From: an uncultured Porphyromonadaceae bacterium
Lineage (GTDB): Bacteria; Bacteroidota; Bacteroidia; Bacteroidales; Muribaculaceae
Direction: 5' to 3'
DNA: 63,058 nt
Assembly (NCBI GenBank): GCA_900541555.1
Contig: UQKE01000008.1
Location: 1-63,058, forward strand
This document shows positions 56,052 to 63,058 of the stretch, one piece after another (position 1 is the stretch's first letter; every line of letters begins with the position of its first letter). The position numbers and the translations under genes are program-made. The notes below the pieces were generated by a model. That model searched no databases. It was not told the origin of the DNA and was given only the letters and a program-made list of their open reading frames with translations.

Positions 56052-57377
56052 TCAACGGCGGCGCATCTTTCTCATCATATTGGTGGCCTTCATCGAAGTG
56101 GCCATTTTCATCATCTTGCGTGTGCCTTCAAATTGCTTCAGCAAGCGATTCACATCCTGCAACGAAGTGCCGCTGCCTTTCGCGATGCGCTGGCGGCGAC
56201 TTCCGTTGATAATGTCCGGATTGCGTCGCTCCAACGGCGTCATGGAGCGAATGATCGCTTCTATTCCCTTGAAAGCGTCGTCGTCGATATCGACATCCTT
56301 GATAGCCTTGCCAATGCCCGGAATCATCGATGCCAAATCTTTCAAATTTCCCATTTTTTTGATTTGCCCTATTTGCGTAAGGAAATCATCAAAATCAAAT
56401 TGGTTTTTCGCTATCTTTTTGTGCAGACGGCGCGCCTCCTCCTCGTCGTATTGCTGTTGCGCACGTTCCACAAGCGAAACGATATCGCCCATGCCGAGGA
56501 TTCGATCGGCCATGCGGTCCGGATGGAACACATCCAGCGCATCCAGTTTCTCGCCAGTTCCGACAAACTTAATCGGCTTGTCGACGACCGTCCGAATGGA
56601 AAGCGCCGCACCGCCACGCGTGTCGCCATCCAACTTTGTCAGAACGACACCGTCGAAATCCAACCGTTCGTTGAATTCCTTCGCCGTATTGACAGCGTCC
56701 TGCCCCGTCATGGCATCGACTACGAAGAGCGTTTCTTGCGGATTCAGGGCTTTTTTGATGGCTTCGATTTCATTCATCATCTCCTCGTCGACCGCCAAAC
56801 GGCCGGCCGTGTCGACAACTACCAAATCGTAGCCCTGCATTTTCGCAAATTTCACGGCATTGCGGGCTATATCCACCGGATTTTTCGATTCCGGCTCCGT
56901 ATAGACAGTCACCCCGATTTGCTCTCCCAACACTTTCAATTGATCGACAGCTGCCGGACGATAAACGTCGCAGGCAACCAGCAACGGGCGTTTCCCTTTT
57001 TCGCTTTTGAATTTTTTAGCCAACTTTCCGGAGAACGTCGTTTTACCCGACCCTTGCAAGCCCGACATCAAAATGACAGTCGGATTGCCGGACAGATTGA
57101 CGCTCGCCGCTTCTCCGCCCATCAACGCCGCCAGCTCGTCGTGGACAATCTTCACCATCAATTCGCCCGGCTTAATAGCCGTTATGACATTCTGTCCGAG
57201 CGCTTTCGCCTTGACAGTATCCGTGAATTGCTTTGCCACGCTATAATTGACATCGGCATCCAACAACGCACGGCGCACATCCTTCAACGTTTCCGCAACA
57301 TTGATTTCTGTGATTTTTCCTTGTCCTTTCAGCAATTTGAACGACCGCTCAAGCCGCTCGCTTAAATTCTCAAACAT
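56052..57377 (-). CDS. ffh: Signal recognition particle protein Ffh
   Basis: Ffh binds signal sequences and SRP RNA and targets membrane proteins. The 441-residue protein has an N helical bundle, G1 in SGLQGSGKTTFSGKLA (about residues 107-122), DTAGRLAVDEEMM, TKLDGDTRGG, and a methionine-rich M domain with SMTPLERRNPDIINGSRR and the C-terminal MMKMATSMKATNMMRKMRRR. Length normal. Confidence 0.98.
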   Translation of the reverse strand: MFENLSERLERSFKLLKGQGKITEINVAETLKDVRRALLDADVNYSVAKQFTDTVKAKALGQNVITAIKPGELMVKIVHDELAALMGGEAASVNLSGNPTVILMSGLQGSGKTTFSGKLAKKFKSEKGKRPLLVACDVYRPAAVDQLKVLGEQIGVTVYTEPESKNPVDIARNAVKFAKMQGYDLVVVDTAGRLAVDEEMMNEIEAIKKALNPQETLFVVDAMTGQDAVNTAKEFNERLDFDGVVLTKLDGDTRGGAALSIRTVVDKPIKFVGTGEKLDALDVFHPDRMADRILGMGDIVSLVERAQQQYDEEEARRLHKKIAKNQFDFDDFLTQIGQIKKMGNLKDLASMIPGIGKAIKDVDIDDDAFKGIEAIIRSMTPLERRNPDIINGSRRQRIAKGSGTSLQDVNRLLKQFEGTRKMMKMATSMKATNMMRKMRRR

Positions 57378-57396
57378 TGGCTTTATCTTTTTTTTG

Positions 57397-57750
57397 CTAT
57401 TTCACAATTCTATTTGTTCCCGGCTCCGGAAATACGACTTTCGGACAAAACGCGCGAGCTTCGTCCAATTCCATTCGCGCATACGACATGATGATTATCA
57501 CATCGCCCACATACACCTTCCGTGCAGCTGCCCCGTTCAGGCACACTTCGCCCGAACCGCGCCGGCCCGCAATGACGTACGTGTCCAAACGTTCGCCGTT
57601 ATTATTGTCGACGATAAAAACCCGCTCGTTGGCAATAATTCCCGCCGCATCCATCAAATCTTCATCAATCGTAATGCTGCCGATGTAATTCAAATCGGCG
57701 CCTGTCACTGTCGCACGATGAATTTTAGACTTCAGTACTTCTATCTGCAT
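57397..57750 (-). CDS. panD: Aspartate 1-decarboxylase
   Basis: PanD makes beta-alanine for pantothenate. The 117-residue proenzyme has the self-cleavage site in [14 protein letters not shown] (Gly-Ser, about residues 24-25) that yields the pyruvoyl group, and [17 protein letters not shown] near the C-terminus. It begins 4 bp after the panC stop, so panC-panD form an operon. Confidence 0.97.
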   Translation of the reverse strand: MQIEVLKSKIHRATVTGADLNYIGSITIDEDLMDAAGIIANERVFIVDNNNGERLDTYVIAGRRGSGEVCLNGAAARKVYVGDVIIIMSYARMELDEARAFCPKVVFPEPGTNRIVK

Positions 57751-57754
57751 TTTC

Positions 57755-58600
57755 TTATTTTTTATATGCGATATTGTCTATCAACCGGACATCCCCGCAG
57801 TAGACCGTCACGCATCCCACGATATAATCCGACGCATTCCAGTCTGCCACCGGTTGCAAAGTCCGGCCGTCGACAATCTCATAATATTCCACCCGCATTT
57901 CCGGCAGGGCATTCAGCGCGTCCGTTACGAACCGGACAGTTTCTGCCACCGAATGCGAGGCTGCAAAGTTACAACTTTCCTTCAATACCCGATAAATTTC
58001 GGGAGCCGTCTTTCGCTGAGCGGCGCTCAAACGCACGTTCCGGCTGCTCAACGCAAGCCCGTCAGCCTCCCGCTGAATCGGGCAAGCGACAATATCCATC
58101 TTAAATCCTTCCAATTCTGCCATCCGGCGAATCACCGCAATCTGCTGGAAATCTTTTTCGCCAAAATAAGCCCGATCCGGCTGTGCATAGGCAAACAATT
58201 TGCTGACAATTTGCGCGACGCCATTGAAATGGCCCGGACGGTATTTGCCTTCCATCACCTCAACCACCTGCCCCAAGTCGAACACGCGCGTATCCGGCTC
58301 CGGATAAATTTCTTCCACCGCCGGAACAAAAGCCACGTCGCATCCGTCTGCCTCCAAAAGAGCGCAATCGCGTTCCTCCGTGCGAGGATATGTGGCCAAA
58401 TCTTGTTTATTGTTGAATTGCGTCGGATTGACAAACACGCTGACAATCACAATGTCGTTTTCCTTGCGAGCCCTGACGACCAACGACTCATGCCCTGCAT
58501 GAAGCGCGCCCATCGTCGGAACAAGCCCGATTGTCTTCCCTGCCTGCTTGAAACTTTTCACCAAAGATTCCAATTCAGATACGGTTCTTACTATTTCCAT
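57755..58600 (-). CDS. panC: Pantothenate synthetase
   Basis: PanC joins pantoate and beta-alanine with ATP. ATG 58600 (281 residues) was chosen because it is preceded by an AGGAAA ribosome site and matches the usual N-terminus; an in-frame ATG at 58651 adds 17 residues. Motifs: [15 protein letters not shown] (HxGH), [22 protein letters not shown], and [13 protein letters not shown]. The operon is divergent from the glycogen-synthase-like gene. Confidence 0.96.
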   Translation of the reverse strand: MEIVRTVSELESLVKSFKQAGKTIGLVPTMGALHAGHESLVVRARKENDIVIVSVFVNPTQFNNKQDLATYPRTEERDCALLEADGCDVAFVPAVEEIYPEPDTRVFDLGQVVEVMEGKYRPGHFNGVAQIVSKLFAYAQPDRAYFGEKDFQQIAVIRRMAELEGFKMDIVACPIQREADGLALSSRNVRLSAAQRKTAPEIYRVLKESCNFAASHSVAETVRFVTDALNALPEMRVEYYEIVDGRTLQPVADWNASDYIVGCVTVYCGDVRLIDNIAYKK

Positions 58601-58796
58601 TTTCCTGTTTTCATTAAAACCGTGCAAAGGAAACAAATATTTATTAATCAACGCTTCGACAATCGGAAAAAATTATCCTGACGAAGGACAATTTGCCGCA
58701 AACCATCGCCGCGCTCGGCTTTCCACAGGCATGCCATCCCTATTTCATTGTTTTTTATTTTTTTAATTCCTTTTAGAACCCCTTGCAACTCCACGC

Positions 58797-58827
58797 TTTC
58801 CCGTCTAATTTTTTTTTGCTAACTTTG
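58797..58827 (+). promoter_or_regulatory. Promoter of the glycogen-synthase-like gene
   Basis: TTTC at 58797-58800 and TAACTTTG at 58820-58827, spacer 19 bp; the -7 box is perfect. The ATG is at 58849. Confidence 0.6.
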
Positions 58828-58848
58828 CACCATTAATTATACGCGTCT

Positions 58849-59652
58849 ATGAACAACAGAGTTTTGTTTCTCAATCAGGAAATCATGCCGTATCTCCCCG
58901 AATCGGAAATGGCAAAAGCCGGATTGGAAATTCCGAAAGGAATCCAAGAAAGGGGCTTCGAGGTGCGCACATTCATGCCCAAATACGGATGTATAAACGA
59001 ACGCAGAAACCAGCTGCACGAAGTGATCCGTCTTTCCGGCATGAACCTGATCATCGACGACACCGACCATCCTCTGATCATCAAAGTCGCCACGCTGCAA
59101 CCGGCACGAATGCAAGTATATTTCATCTACAACGAAGACTACTTCCAACGCGCTCCGGACAAAGGATTGGAAACCGACTTGTCGCCGGAAACAAACGACG
59201 AACGCTGCATATTTTTTGCCCGCGGAGCCATCGAAACGGTGAAAAAACTTCGTTGGGAAGCCGGCATCGTGCATTGCCAAGGATGGATGTCGGCATTAGC
59301 ACCGCTATACATCAAGAAAAACTATGCCGACGACCCTGCATTCTGCGACGCAAAAATCGTTTATTCGCTTTTCGGATCCTCAATTGAAGAAACGCTCGAC
59401 GGGCGATTCAAAGAGAAATTGCGCATGGAAGGATTTTCCGACAAAGACCTGAAATTGCTCTCCGATGGCAAGCCGACCGACTTCAACACGTTGGCAAAAC
59501 TTGCCTTGACGTATTCCGACGGCGTTATAATCCACACAAAAACCGTATCACAAGAATTGCTCGATTTCATCGAAACAAAAAAAATCCCCTGCATCCCGTA
59601 TCATGAGGGGTTCGACGTAGACCGATACGCAGAATTCTACAAATCTCTTTAA
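58849..59652 (+). CDS. Short glycogen/starch synthase-like protein (GT5 N-terminal domain)
   Basis: The 267-residue protein matches the N-terminal Rossmann domain of GT5 glycogen synthases (VLFLNQEIMPYLPESEMAKAG, GIQERGFEVRTFMPKYG, IVHCQGWMSALAP, SDGVIIHTKTVSQELL). The second GT-B domain with the nucleotide-sugar site is absent, and no frame continuation is seen. Such half-length forms occur in Bacteroidota between panC and DUF4270, so it is probably a normal gene there. Enzymatic activity is doubtful. It lies 15 bp before the DUF4270 gene. Confidence 0.85.
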   Translation: MNNRVLFLNQEIMPYLPESEMAKAGLEIPKGIQERGFEVRTFMPKYGCINERRNQLHEVIRLSGMNLIIDDTDHPLIIKVATLQPARMQVYFIYNEDYFQRAPDKGLETDLSPETNDERCIFFARGAIETVKKLRWEAGIVHCQGWMSALAPLYIKKNYADDPAFCDAKIVYSLFGSSIEETLDGRFKEKLRMEGFSDKDLKLLSDGKPTDFNTLAKLALTYSDGVIIHTKTVSQELLDFIETKKIPCIPYHEGFDVDRYAEFYKSL

Positions 59653-59667
59653 AAAAACATCTAAAAA

Positions 59668-61107
59668 ATGCGCAACCTTTTTTATATGCTTTTCGCCACT
59701 GTCGCCATATTGACTGCGGCAACAGCTTGCGACGACAACAACATAGGGCAATCCACCATCGAATCCGAATCGCACTTGATAGTCGACTCCTCCTTTGTTT
59801 TGGAAGGCACTTCCGTCAGAACGCAACGAATCCAATCGCGAACGCTTACACAATTGTTAGGTGTGATTCAAGCCAGCGAATACGGCACCTTGCGTTCCGA
59901 CTTCGTGACGGAGTTCATGCCGTCGAGCGTGCTCGACACCGTGGGCGTTTCCACATCCGACATCGACTCCATCGACATCATGTTCAAAGTGCCCATCGGC
60001 GCCTACACCGGCGACTCGATCACACCGATGAAAGTCAACGTTTATCGCTTGAACAAGAATTTGCCATACCCGATTTACAGCGACTTCAACCCCAAAGACT
60101 ATTACAACGAAAGCGACTTGCTCGGCTCGAAATCATATTCCATGACGACGCTGAACCGCGACAGCGCGCTCTACTACCAGCTTGACAGCAAAGGCAACAC
60201 GCAAGTGTTCCAAATGATCGTCGTCGGTCTTCCGCGCACGCTTGGCGCCGACTTGTTTGCCAAATACAAATCCGACCCTGAAATTTTCAAAGATCCCGTT
60301 GCATTCTCGAAATTCTTCCCGGGCATATATGCCACGACAAGTTTTGGCAACGGCCGCGTAGTCAGAGTAGCAGAAACGACAATGAACCTCTACTACACGA
60401 AACACACCCAAACCGAAGAAGGAAAAGACACGGCATACCAGCAAGCGAAATCCTATTTCGGCGTATCGTCGGAAATTGTCACAAACAACAACATTTCGAT
60501 GACGCCATCGGAAAGCATCGAAGAGCAAACCAATAGCGGCAAAATCGTAATCACATCGCCGACAGGCTATGAAGCACGATTGAAATTCCCGACAACAAAC
60601 ATTATCGAGAAATTCCGCACGCTTGCAAAAGAGGGGCAAACCGTGCTCAACGAAGTGACATTGAAAATCCCCGTCCAAGTTATCGAAAACGACAAGCACA
60701 TCGACCCGCCGCAATATCTCCTTTTGATTCGCGACCCCGAAGGCAACGGCTCAATGAAAGACACTTTCTTCAAAGACAACAAATTGCCCGACAATGTCGA
60801 ATCGTTCTACGCCAAATACGACTCTGATACGCAATCCTATACGTTTACAGGCATTCGCGCGTATCTGAAAGAAATTATCGATGGCGAAATCAGCGAGAGC
60901 GAGAACATTGAAGATTTTCTGCTCATGCCTGTCGATATCGAATTTGAATCGACAACCGACAACTCATACTACTATTACTACGGAATCGAATCAGAATCAA
61001 CGCCAAAGAAAATAGCGCCGCAGGTTTCACGCCCCACAATGGTGGCGTTCGATCCCGCCAAAGCAAAAATTATCGTCACATACAGCAAAAAAGACTTCAT
61101 AAAATAA
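59668..61107 (+). CDS. DUF4270 lipoprotein
   Basis: The 479-residue protein has a signal peptide with a lipobox ending in Cys21 (ATAC) and an Asp-rich start of the mature chain. The rest is beta-rich with the DUF4270 pattern (SEYGTLRSDFVTEF, SIDIMFKVPIGAYTGD, YLLLIRDPEGNGSMKDTFF). Function unknown; outer-membrane lipoprotein likely. It is co-directional with the glycogen-synthase-like gene. Confidence 0.88.
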   Translation: MRNLFYMLFATVAILTAATACDDNNIGQSTIESESHLIVDSSFVLEGTSVRTQRIQSRTLTQLLGVIQASEYGTLRSDFVTEFMPSSVLDTVGVSTSDIDSIDIMFKVPIGAYTGDSITPMKVNVYRLNKNLPYPIYSDFNPKDYYNESDLLGSKSYSMTTLNRDSALYYQLDSKGNTQVFQMIVVGLPRTLGADLFAKYKSDPEIFKDPVAFSKFFPGIYATTSFGNGRVVRVAETTMNLYYTKHTQTEEGKDTAYQQAKSYFGVSSEIVTNNNISMTPSESIEEQTNSGKIVITSPTGYEARLKFPTTNIIEKFRTLAKEGQTVLNEVTLKIPVQVIENDKHIDPPQYLLLIRDPEGNGSMKDTFFKDNKLPDNVESFYAKYDSDTQSYTFTGIRAYLKEIIDGEISESENIEDFLLMPVDIEFESTTDNSYYYYYGIESESTPKKIAPQVSRPTMVAFDPAKAKIIVTYSKKDFIK

Positions 61108-61129
61108 TGTTCGTTTAAAACATTTGTTG

Positions 61130-61137
61130 TATCTTTG
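61130..61137 (+). promoter_or_regulatory. -7 box of tRNA-Thr
   Basis: TATCTTTG at 61130-61137 is a perfect -7 box, 33 bp before the tRNA. No good -33 box is seen. Confidence 0.6.
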
Positions 61138-61170
61138 CACCGTCTTTTTCGATAACACGCTATGTGTTTT

Positions 61171-61243
61171 GCCAGAATAGCTCAGTTGGTAGAGCATTTC
61201 ATTCGTAACGAAAAGGTCATGGGTTCGAGTCCCATTTCTGGCT
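61171..61243 (+). tRNA. tRNA-Thr (CGT)
   Basis: Acceptor GCCAGAA pairs with TTCTGGC; D arm GCTC/GAGC; anticodon loop TTCGTAA gives CGT; T arm ATGGG/CCCAT around TTCGAGT. The anticodon stem TTTCA/CGAAA has an A-C mismatch next to the loop. CCA is not encoded. Confidence 0.97.
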
Positions 61244-61245
61244 CT

Positions 61246-61284
61246 AAAAAAGTAGTTGCTCCTTTATGGCAACTACTTTTTTTT
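61246..61284 (+). terminator. Intrinsic terminator after tRNA-Thr
   Basis: AAAAGTAGTTGC (61248-61259) pairs with GCAACTACTTTT (61269-61280), loop of 9, followed by four more T. Confidence 0.9.
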
Positions 61285-61406
61285 GCCTAAAAATCTAAAA
61301 CGCAATGCCAAATGGTTAAGATTTACAAAAACGAAACACTCCATTTCTACCAATTGGCTATTTTTGCCTATCTTTACTCCAAAATAAAATAAGCAACCCA
61401 AAACTA

Positions 61407-61625
61407 ATGCAAGAAACAGACAAGAAATTCAACCTCGCAAAAATACTCCGCCTCATCTTCGGCGTAATTATGATTATTGTCTATGTGGGCATGGGAGCTC
61501 TTTTGCTCTACGGATTTTTCGACATACCGCAATACGTGCGCATAATTCTCGGCATACTCTTCATTGTCTATGGGATATATCGCGCATATCGGCAGTACAA
61601 AGGATTAGACTACACAACAAGGTGA
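61407..61625 (+). CDS. Small two-span membrane protein, unknown
   Basis: The 72-residue protein has two hydrophobic segments (about residues 12-36 and 41-58) and a basic C-terminal tail. It is 7 bp before the phosphate-binding-type gene, so probably same operon. TATTTTTG at 61359-61366 could be its -7 box. No named family recognised. Confidence 0.75.
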   Translation: MQETDKKFNLAKILRLIFGVIMIIVYVGMGALLLYGFFDIPQYVRIILGILFIVYGIYRAYRQYKGLDYTTR

Positions 61626-61632
61626 CATCAAA

Positions 61633-62664
61633 ATGAAACGCTTATTCTCGTACATATTCACGTTTGCAGCCATAGCGGGTGCATTGACGCTCTCTTCCTG
61701 CCGGCGGACGCCAAATCCGGCTACCATCGGCGAGCTCAAAGTCATCTGCGACGAGTCTGTTGAAAACGTTATCCGCCAAGAAGTGGAAGTGTTCGAATTA
61801 AAATATCCCGCTACAAAAATCAAAGCGCAATACACCGACAAGAAAACTGCAATCGACTCCTTGCTCAATTTGAGCGTGGGAGTAATTGTAGTCCCCCACG
61901 AATTGACGCAAGACCAAATCAATTACTTAAAAAGCCAGAAACGCAACGCATTTTGCATGCCCGTTGCAGTCGACGCCATTGCCGTGATTGCAAACAGGCA
62001 AAACCCCATCGAAGACTTGTCGATGGCGCAGCTCAGCGACATCCTTACGGGAAAAGTGACCGATTGGAACCAAATTTCACCCAATAAAACCGGCGAAATC
62101 GACGTCGTTTTCGACCATCAAGGTTCGAGCACAGTTGAATATATGCTGAAAAACGTGACCGGAGGAAAGCCTTTCGGAAAAAACATCTACGCTCAAAAAA
62201 CAAACACCGAAGTTTTCAAAGCCGTCAAAACCCACAAAGGCGCCATCGGCATCATCGGCGTGTCGTGGCTCAACCGCGACTTGACGGACCTTGCCAAAGT
62301 CAACAACTACTCCAAGGAAGAGGTTGAAAAAATCGACAACGCTTCCGTGATCAACCACGAAATATCTTCTTCCTATTTGGAAAACGACAGCCTTTCTTTC
62401 CAAAGCGATGTCAAAGTTGTCGCAATCAGGAAAAACGATTCGCCTTACGCATTCAAGCCCTACCAGCAAGACATCTACACGGGCGACTATCCGCTTTTCC
62501 GAACCATTTACGCCATTTGCACAGGCTCCAATGGAAGTCCGCAACACGGATTTTATGTATTTTTGTCGAGCATTCTCGGCCAAAAAGTGATACTCAACAC
62601 CGGCGTGCTTCCGGCCAACATGCCACCGGCAAGAAGCGTCGCCATTCAACAAGACGAATATTAA
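61633..62664 (+). CDS. Phosphate-binding-type (PstS-like) lipoprotein
   Basis: The 343-residue protein has a lipobox LSSC (Cys23) and a type II periplasmic-binding fold: GELKVICDESVENVI, VVPHELTQDQINYL, AVIANRQNPIEDLSMAQLSDILTGKVTDWNQI (family-typical), DHQGSSTVEYML and GIIGVSWLNR. In Bacteroidota such genes often follow TonB/ExbBD genes rather than Pst transporters; here the upstream gene is a small membrane protein. Ligand uncertain. Confidence 0.85.
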   Translation: MKRLFSYIFTFAAIAGALTLSSCRRTPNPATIGELKVICDESVENVIRQEVEVFELKYPATKIKAQYTDKKTAIDSLLNLSVGVIVVPHELTQDQINYLKSQKRNAFCMPVAVDAIAVIANRQNPIEDLSMAQLSDILTGKVTDWNQISPNKTGEIDVVFDHQGSSTVEYMLKNVTGGKPFGKNIYAQKTNTEVFKAVKTHKGAIGIIGVSWLNRDLTDLAKVNNYSKEEVEKIDNASVINHEISSSYLENDSLSFQSDVKVVAIRKNDSPYAFKPYQQDIYTGDYPLFRTIYAICTGSNGSPQHGFYVFLSSILGQKVILNTGVLPANMPPARSVAIQQDEY

Positions 62665-62696
62665 CAAATTACTAACGATTATAAACCAAAACAAAG

Positions 62697-63058
62697 ATGA
62701 AATTCAAATTTATTCTATCCCTCGCTTTATGCGCAGGAACAGCGTTCTATGGTAATGCCGACGGCTATCTCGACGGTGTGGAATACTACCAAGTCGGACA
62801 AGATGAAAATGCCGAAATCGTGCTTACCGACAATTTGGACAAACCTGAAACCGACAAAGCCGTAGCCTACTACTATTTAGGCAACATCGCTCTTCACAAA
62901 GGCGATTTGGCGCAAGCAGAAAAATATTTCGACCTCGGCATCCAAACAAATCCAGAATATGCTTTCAACTATATCGGAAAAGGTGCCATTGTCTTGAAAA
63001 AAGGCGTTGGCGTGAAAGACGCGGAAAAACAAGCAAAAGAATTCTTCAAACAAGCTGA
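62697..63058 (+). CDS. Exported TPR protein, 5' part
   Basis: The frame runs off the right edge after 120 codons. It has a signal peptide (about residues 1-21) and TPR-like helices (AVAYYYLGNIALHKGDLAQAEKYFDLGI would be one repeat; only parts cited). Start ATG 62697, 32 bp after the PstS-like gene, so probably same operon. Confidence 0.8.
   Translation, partial: MKFKFILSLALCAGTAFYGNADGYLDGVEYYQVGQDENAEIVLTDNLDKPETDKAVAYYYLGNIALHKGDLAQAEKYFDLGIQTNPEYAFNYIGKGAIVLKKGVGVKDAEKQAKEFFKQA

Noticed and set aside
58601..58651. Extended panC start at 58651
   Set aside because: The added 17 residues have no counterpart in the family, and a ribosome site precedes the ATG at 58600.

Overview
The window looks like chromosomal DNA of a Bacteroidales bacterium. 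Signs are: TAnnTTTG-type -7 promoter boxes, often with a TTTG-like -33 box; a bacterial serine palmitoyltransferase; a TamA-like protein with a lipobox (TamL type) next to TamB; DUF3857, DUF4270 and DUF4105 proteins; and a long SecA with an N-terminal insertion. Two tRNAs are present (His-GTG at 52280-52354 on the minus strand, Thr-CGT at 61171-61243). There is no rRNA, CRISPR array, transposase or integrase. Both ends cut genes: a radical SAM protein on the left and a TPR protein on the right.

Layout. 1-8.8 kb: radical SAM fragment, MscS-type channel, ferritin, then a DUF4105/Lnb-like protein overlapping an alkaline-phosphatase-fold protein that seems to have lost its catalytic residues, then secA. 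8.9-12.8 kb: two DUF3857/transglutaminase-like exported proteins. 13.1-17.9 kb: a large double-receiver plus PEP/pyruvate-binding protein, a coiled-coil protein and a DUF454 membrane protein. 17.9-25.4 kb: VanZ-like, TamB, TamL (minus strand). 25.6-31.2 kb: NSS transporter, small membrane protein, folP-cdaA-rsgA, sphingolipid synthase. 31.3-40 kb: thioredoxin, dnaE, recR, GT2, GNAT and an ABC-F ATPase. Six copies of a ~75-bp imperfectly palindromic repeat that ends in a -7 box lie before the PEP/pyruvate gene, before recR and before the ABC-F gene.

40.2-51.5 kb is the most unusual part. A visibly AT-rich minus-strand block encodes, in transcription order, a 1480-residue fusion of an extracytoplasmic N-terminal domain, a SEDS (RodA/FtsW) glycosyltransferase and a class B penicillin-binding protein transpeptidase; a membrane Ser/Thr protein kinase; two FHA-type proteins; a PP2C phosphatase with one membrane segment; a secreted NTF2-like protein; and a TPR plus beta-barrel-like protein. 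These are the same kinds of parts as the actinobacterial fhaA-fhaB-pstP-rodA-pbpA-pknA-pknB cluster, in a different order and with rodA and pbpA fused. I infer a phosphorylation-controlled peptidoglycan polymerase, possibly acquired as a block next to tRNA-His. Whether it has been described before cannot be judged from sequence alone.

52.3-63 kb: tRNA-His, CapA-like protein and folD, a PH-domain protein, a metallo-beta-lactamase-fold hydrolase, ffh, panD-panC, and divergently a short glycogen-synthase-like protein with a DUF4270 lipoprotein, tRNA-Thr with a clear terminator, then a small membrane protein, a phosphate-binding-type lipoprotein and the start of a TPR protein.
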